Assembly (NCBI GenBank): GCA_028583405.1
Contig: CM053251.1
Location: 13,341,495 to 13,405,494 of the forward strand
Reading direction: 5' to 3'
DNA length: 64,000 nucleotides
Source: Pogonophryne albipinna
Taxonomy: Eukaryota > Chordata > Actinopteri > Perciformes > Artedidraconidae
Below the pieces are notes generated by a model. The model ran no database searches, was not told the DNA's origin, and worked only from the letters and a program-made list of their open reading frames with translations. Made by a program: the position numbers and the translations under genes. The first letter of the stretch is position 1; each line of letters begins with the position of its first letter. Shown here piece after piece: positions 32,013 to 64,000 of the stretch.

Positions 32013-33505
32013 TACAGGACACAAAAAACAATGCATTTTCAATATACAAATAAACCGTTCACAAGTAGCATGTTATACACAGAGGCACAGAATTAAATGA
32101 AATAAGTATGAGGTACAGATAATAGATAACAAGATTACAAATATGTACATAAACAATGAAGGAATAACAACAGAGCTTTATTTTGGCCGTTGGTCCCTCT
32201 CTTGATAAAATGGCTTCCCAACACAAAAAGTTGAAAGGAATAAAGTGTTATGGTCCTCATCACAATGTCAACAAGCTCTCAACTAGTAAAATATAAATCT
32301 TTAGCCAAGCTTCATCTTGTTGGTCCCAGAGCAAATATATTGTATAATATCACTGACATTGTTCAAATCCTAAATTGATTCGTGAGCTCTTTCCTTTCTT
32401 TTAAGAACTTGTAAAACCCTGGCAAAACTGCAGCATTTGCTTGCACCGTATATCATAGCCTATGCCTTTTTTTAGGTTAAAATTAAATGTACAAAAATCG
32501 GGATACTGAAACACAGCAGTGCTGTTACTGGCCATGAGCCCCACATAAGAGGGCAAAAAAGTAAAAAAATTGGCAGCTTTGTGTGGAATACCACTTGAAC
32601 TATCTTCTATGCAGAGTACTGATGTGTTTTCAACCAATTTATGTCAAATCAATATATATTAGGAATTAATAAAAAATATTTTTCTATGGTTTCTCTCGTT
32701 TCAACACAAACACACGTTCATCAAAATGTAGCAGACAGCTTTAAAAGTAGTCATATTCACATACATCCTATGAAGACAGCTATTTTACAGATTCAGAGAT
32801 GCCACATACATGTGGTGCATGTACAGAAGGCTGTGGTTAAAAAAATAAAAAGGTAAATTGCATAGAGAAAAAAGGGTTATCCTGTATGAAACACAACCTG
32901 CCCCAAATCTAAATGATTCTTTTTCGCTGCACTGCTTTTCCACATTTTGAACTCTACACAACACAATACTGCATGCTGGACAGATGCGGCAAAGAGGTGC
33001 TTCTACACTGGCTATAACTTTACATAATGTTATTAGCTTAAATTAAGTTTGTTTTGGTTAAATATAAGAAGAAAAAAAAGACATGCAACAAGGTACGGTT
33101 TTCATGATCTGTCCATAAAAAAGGTGATGCACAAAAAATAGAGGCAGCCTTTGTGGAATGTGTGACTGTTATGTCCTTAAAATATGTTGAGAAAATAAAT
33201 CTAACTGTATCACACGGACAGTTATAATGGATAGAAATGTCTTATGATTTAGTTGTTTTCTAATATACAGTTAATTTTACAGGAAAATAAAATAACACCA
33301 TAGAATGGATTTATATTTGAAGTATGTAATTAAATGTCCTGGTGCTTGAAGGTGACCAATATGTACCTAATATCCAGTTAAAATCCAGAGTTAACGTCAA
33401 CATCCTCGGTCCTTTACATTTGTCCCTATGTTCAGCCATTCAGTCTTTCTTGTTTCCACACATAGGAAAAGTCTGTCCAGGTGATCAGCTCTGTCCGAAG
33501 CAGTC
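32013..33505 (-). other. tns3: Probable tns3 3' UTR
   Basis: AT-rich, non-coding and continuous with the last tns3 exon. The extent is inferred from the candidate poly(A) signal. Confidence 0.45.
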
Positions 33506-58996
<25,491 letters not shown>

Positions 58997-59004
58997 GAAT
59001 CTTC

Positions 59005-62000
59005 CTGTTGAAAAAAAAAATGAATAAGAGACGCAGGTGGGTCAGGCACTTTAATAACCTCAAACCGTTCCCGCTTAAAGCAAGTGACTTTGCTCAAGTC
59101 AATATTTGGTGGTCAAAGTCCACAGCTTTAGTCATTGTGTCCAAGTCTGCCGCGGTAAATCTTTAGAGATCGACCTCAATTCCAGATTGTACAACAGAGG
59201 GTGTCTTGTTTGCACAAAAAACGGTCAACATTGTGAGTCACACACACAGTACTTTTTGTAACGGAACAATATATCAAGGGCTTTTGAACATGTGAGAGAT
59301 GAGTGCCTCTTATCACCATTGCAAACAATAAATACAGAGCAGTGCTATCAAAAGGTTGAACACCAGCAATCTAACACCCAATGTCAGTCAGTCGGAACAA
59401 CAGTGACAAAGACCAAAAATAACTTTCAAACAACACCGGTTAGAACCAGTTGCTGTAAATCCCTGAGGGATGCCGTGTCCCTGTGACCTCATGGCCATGC
59501 ACTTCCTGCGGTGGTAGTCTGGAGAGAGCACATCCACAAACACATCCCTTATTCTCTTATCTAGTCATCTCTGTATGCTCTGTGCGGGTTGTCAGCCGTG
59601 TAATAGAAAAGTGTTGCCTGCGGCCATCACTTGTGCTGATGCTATTAGCCAATCCATCAATAAATCAAACAAACTGCTTTTATATTGAGTTTACACGCTA
59701 AATATGTTTGTTGCTTTTCCAGTTTATTATGAGGATTGGCTGTTTCCCTGTGTATTTATTATTATGATTGTGAAATTAATAAATGTGGATTTATTTTACA
59801 TGCATTTCCTTTATAATGTTAATTTGATCATATAGGAAATGACAACTGACCCTTTTTGACATTTCATAAAATAACAAAATATACTCTGCCAAAAAGTACG
59901 ATGACAAAATCTGGTTTATTTTTGGACTGATTAGGAAATATGAGATACCAAATACAATGAAATGACTATATTGTATTATATATTATTATTTGAATTATTT
60001 AGAAATTGTTATAATAACCTCTAATTATATCACATTGTATATGTTCTATTGCTGTACTATAATGTCTATTATGTTATATGTTGTGCAATTTTATTTCATT
60101 ATTGTATAAATACAGACCAACACTTGCTATCATTAATTTATCATATGGTGTATTATTCTGATGTATGCTGGATTATATATTACATATACTTTATTTTGGC
60201 TAATAATCACACAACTTTATCACTTCACTTGCAACAGTATTGTGGTATTAGTTGAAGTAAAACAATGTACCTTATGTGCACTGCTCAACTTGTAGTGTTT
60301 AGCTGAATGTATCTTGTATAGTTCCTATTTCTATATATCAGATTATTGTCATACAGCAAACCCAACCTACCTACCTTTTGAGTATGCAAGAATTAGCTGC
60401 GTGCCCATGACTTAGAAAACAACTTAACTATACTCATGTGTAGTATTTAAAAAATAGAAAATGATCAACAGACCTTGATAAATGTTTCACACACACTCTC
60501 CAAAACACATTCCTAACACTGCCAGAGATATCATCATCCTTCTTGAATGACTCAAATTGTTTGTTGTGATTAAATGATCCACTCTCAAGAATGTGTCCGT
60601 CAATTAAGACTGCAGGCTACAGCCAGACACTTTGAAGGGGGCCAGAGAGGGAGCCATAAACCAGGGACAGTGTGGCCACGGCTTAAACCAACCCTCAGAG
60701 CGGAATGAAAGAGGCCATGTGTATGAAGAGGTCATCACTTGGGGAAACAGGGCTGGGTGTTTTGTGCGTGTGTGTGTTGGTGGAGGTGGTGGGAGCGGGG
60801 CAAAGAGGTCCTCGGGGATTGTTGGAATTAATGGTGGGGTTAGTCTATTTCCCCTGAGACTCTAAAGGAAAAACTGTTGACTAATGGGAAATTAATGAAC
60901 AGGTTGGCTTTGTGTCTCTCCAGGGCAGGGGCATGGGAAGGAGGCTTAGTAATGTTTTGGAAGTGTCAGAGTACTCTGCTAACTAGAGATGGGAAAGACA
61001 TCTAACCTACACTTAACCTCAATGTGATCCAAGAGTGGGAAAAAACATTAATTCATTTGGTGTATACAAATCTGTTTAAAATATTTTTGTATTAAGTTTG
61101 ACATTCTGGGAAATAGGCATATTCGCATTCTTGCCGAAAAAGCAAATAAGCTTAATAATAATAATAATACATGACACATATATAGCGCTTTTCTAAAAAC
61201 TCAAAGACGCTTCAAAAGTCAAACTATTAAATAATCAATTACATAAGAACTTTCAAGGTAACTAAACAAAAAGGTAAATAAAGGTTTCATCCAACTCAGA
61301 TAAAACCCATAAAGATGCACACAAGTAGTTAACATCACATTATTTAAAAACGAAAACACATAAAACTTTTAAAATATCAATTTGTGGCTTGATAATTTCT
61401 CCTGCAGCATTCACACTGCAGAACAACATCCTTCTGCTACTAGACCTCTCATTTCTCCCACTCATCATTCAAGCTAACATGAGCGACGTGCCCCAGCACG
61501 CACTAAAGATAATTGGTCTTTAATTTGCACGGACTGCTTTTGTTCCTGGTTTGAGGCGCAGCATTAGCTCACAAAGGCAGAATAAGCAGTGCCAAGGAAC
61601 TCAAATCCTGAGCCCACCCATGGCACTGGGAGAGTTAGGCTGGTAGAGTAGCGGGGTAGGCAGAGAGATTGGAGAAAAAACGAGTTGCCAGGTTTTTTGG
61701 TGAACAAGCTGCGACAGGTTTACCGAGGTCAGGATGTTGGGGGATTAGGGTGTGTCTGGCTCCCCTAGCTCCAACCCTGCAGGTAAGAGCTTGACTAGGC
61801 TGCGTGGGTGCTGTCAGCCACGTTCACACATGCATGACCATCACTTGGGACCAGCTCCAAATGCCTTTCTTTCAAGTACCCAGAAGAACGCTAAGAATAA
61901 GTGAATCAAACATTCAATTTATGTGTTGAAGAAATGCAGGGAAGGCCAAGCGGGAAGGCACAATTAAAGAGCTGGGATGAATCTATTTCAAGAGCCACAC

Positions 62001-64000
62001 CCTTCACCTGCCTGTAGGCCTACCTCTGTATGGAATCTTCCATTTTGTATGAGCAGGTGAACCATGAGATGAAGGAGGCGGCATCATGTAATGCGACATA
62101 AACAGCAGAGAGAACAGTCTCAGAATCCAGACATCAGTTCGTCAGCCCAAAAGGGTTAAATCATGCCAACAGTGACCTCATAGCTGTTTTTACTTAGTGA
62201 GTACACTGTGGTAACAACAGTTGGCAAAGACTTTGCATGCTTGTCTGTCACAAATAATAAAGAATCTCCCGAGCCTGGGGTTGAGCCACAGCAAACGAAT
62301 CCATTTACGCAAAAGTTTGTTTGTATGTGATCAGGCCGGTTGCTACATGTCTAGGCTCCATCGACTGTATTTTCCATTAGCGATCTCAGTGTGGCCATCA
62401 CAGTGCAGATTGCTTTTACATATTTGTGCAAACCACTGGAAGAGAAAATACAGTGTAGAGTGTCTTGGGTACATAAGGGAAGGAACACAAAGGAAGTGCA
62501 TATTCTTATAGACATGAGTCATGAGATAAAGTTATCAACCCTGATAAAAGATCAGTGAAACAGAAAGGTTAAGATGTAATTAATAGTGGGAGACTTGTAT
62601 TGTTGTTATCAATGAAGGCATCAATTCCTTTTTGGTTCAGTATTAAGTTTGTAAAATGTATAAACAATGACGAATTCTAATTGAAATTCACTATCAAAGC
62701 CCACCAAATGACTTAAAGCCAAAATGTGTTCAATAATTCCTTGAAAAAATCTGCGACGGAGAAACTTTAATCTATTTTTTACTGATAATATATATAAATC
62801 TACTTAACTCAATCAACATTTCAATAGATAGGTTGCCAATTAGTAAAAGGTGTTTTAAATAAATAAAAGAAAATTCAAATGTCCTCAACATTATGCCTGC
62901 AAACATATGAAAGCAATTAAGGCAACCCCCTCTCCCCATCACACTTCAATGATAAATTGAAATGCTTCTGTTGGCTCCGGCTTCTAGTTTATGATTGACA
63001 TGTTGAGGTAAAGGCCTCAATTATGTGACAACTTATATTTTTATAGGTCCATTAAACCGAAAATATGTGTCTGAAACCAAAAATGAATGCACTGATATTC
63101 CTTGGAGCACAAAACCCCAACTCAACACAAACTTTCACTGGAACAGAGCTGCAGCTTTTGAGAGGTTGAATTCAAAGAGGGGTGATAAAGCTCATCCAAC
63201 CCAGCATGTAGGCCCTGGCTCGGTTTTGCACCTATGGAAAAAGCTGCTACACACCTCTGCCTCTTGGGAGACTCCGGACAGATTAATGACCTCCTAAACT
63301 GCTTGTCTGCTAACCTTAGTAACAGCTTAAGTGCCATAAATGCTTCAGGAATTCTAGCTGCCGGCAGAGCTGGATTGTAAAATGTGTTAACCTTTTTTAC
63401 TAAAGGTAGCTTTTTATTTCCTACTCTTTATTTGTTTCCCAGCACATGAACATATCATTATCTGCCTGTTTACAACTCAATCAGATGACAGGAGTTTTAC
63501 AACCAGAACAGATTTGTTTCTTGCTATTGTCATCTGTCTGTAGCCCCCACTTGGAATTTAGCATTCACAGCTAATAGCCACCTAAAACACCTTGATACCC
63601 TCAGCTTAACTGTTCCAAACTGCCGTGTATTCATACTTGGCACGAGCCAATTCTGCGGGATAACATGTCCACAGTGACATAACAGGCTGGTTGAAGGGCC
63701 CCGAGAGGGACAAGGCCGCCCACAGTTTGTTCTGGCCTTTTCCTGTCAGGGGCTTTATATGTTTACAAAATGACTTTGACACCCATTTACTGCTAAAGAA
63801 CTGAAATAAACAAAACCATGAGGCATGGAAGCGGGAGATGAGTATTTTTAGTACGTTTATTTAGTAACCCTGGAACTCTAACATGTATTTGTCCCACATT
63901 TTCATGAGATATGTTGAAGGGAATAAAAATGACAGCCCTGAGCAAATCTGTGCACCCTTAAGGCTCCTAAAGTGCTCCCTAATTACCGCTTTCTATCCCA
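59005..64000. other. tns3: Upstream or intron-1 sequence of tns3
   Basis: The acceptor before the first coding exon (TTCAACAG, 59005-59012) shows that a non-coding 5' exon lies further upstream, not identified here. About 5 kb of mostly AT-rich sequence has no supported gene. A retroelement tail lies at about 61150-61210. Confidence 0.5.
61100..61210. repeat. Repeat remnants: foldback-family fragment, (ATA)n and L2/SINE-like tail
   Basis: GACATTCTGGGAAATAGGCA and TTCTTGCCGAAAAAGCAAAT match the dispersed repeat seen at 53265-53545. They are followed by a short (AATA)n tract and ATATATAGCGCTTTTCT, the inverted form of an L2-like tail (minus strand). Confidence 0.5.

Overview
The window is vertebrate nuclear DNA, almost certainly from a teleost fish. 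The genes are split into short exons with GT-AG introns, and the dispersed repeats are fish types: hAT, Kolobok-like and Tc1-like elements, an RTE/Rex3-like LINE with a GATG tail, L2 LINEs and a tRNA-headed SINE. The gene order matches the vertebrate ADCY1 - IGFBP1 - IGFBP3 - TNS3 neighbourhood (human 7p12-p13). Exons below were joined by eye. Splice sites, reading phase and protein similarity agree across every junction of the three recognised genes.

Layout: (1) 1-144 is the 3' end of a plus-strand coding exon (adcy1 by position only), followed by a long 3' UTR. (2) 2646-3006 is a small transposon with perfect 31-bp inverted ends. (3) 3493-4206 is a compact three-exon plus-strand gene (about 179 aa) that I cannot identify by motif; its place and size suggest the oocyte gene CCDC201. 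(4) 5783-6933 is igfbp1 (four exons, 244 aa), with TATA, HNF1-like and FOXO-like sites upstream. (5) 12461-8685 is igfbp3 on the minus strand (four exons, 282 aa), tail-to-tail with igfbp1. (6) 12.6-32.0 kb is an intergenic region rich in transposons. It holds a LINE 3' end (18.7-19.3 kb), an hAT element with another element inside it (19.47-20.55 kb), a Kolobok-like element (21.71-22.90 kb), and a 6.9-kb hAT (23550-30413). That last hAT contains a second complete-ended hAT (23983-28921), which in turn holds a piggyBac-like gene fragment and a dead L2 LINE. (7) 33506-59004 is tns3 on the minus strand: 26 coding exons, 1392 aa, running from the start codon in the phosphatase-like domain to the end of the PTB domain. 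(8) 59005-64000 is non-coding upstream or intron-1 sequence of tns3.

Functionally, igfbp1 and igfbp3 encode secreted binders of insulin-like growth factors. tns3 encodes a focal-adhesion adaptor that links integrin tails to actin and phosphotyrosine signalling. The main oddities are an Igfbp3 that has lost the last conserved cysteine of its C-terminal domain but carries an RGD motif beside it, the unidentified small gene, the nested hAT elements with clean 8-bp target duplications, and an unclassified 1.8-kb repeat with a terminal hairpin in a tns3 intron.
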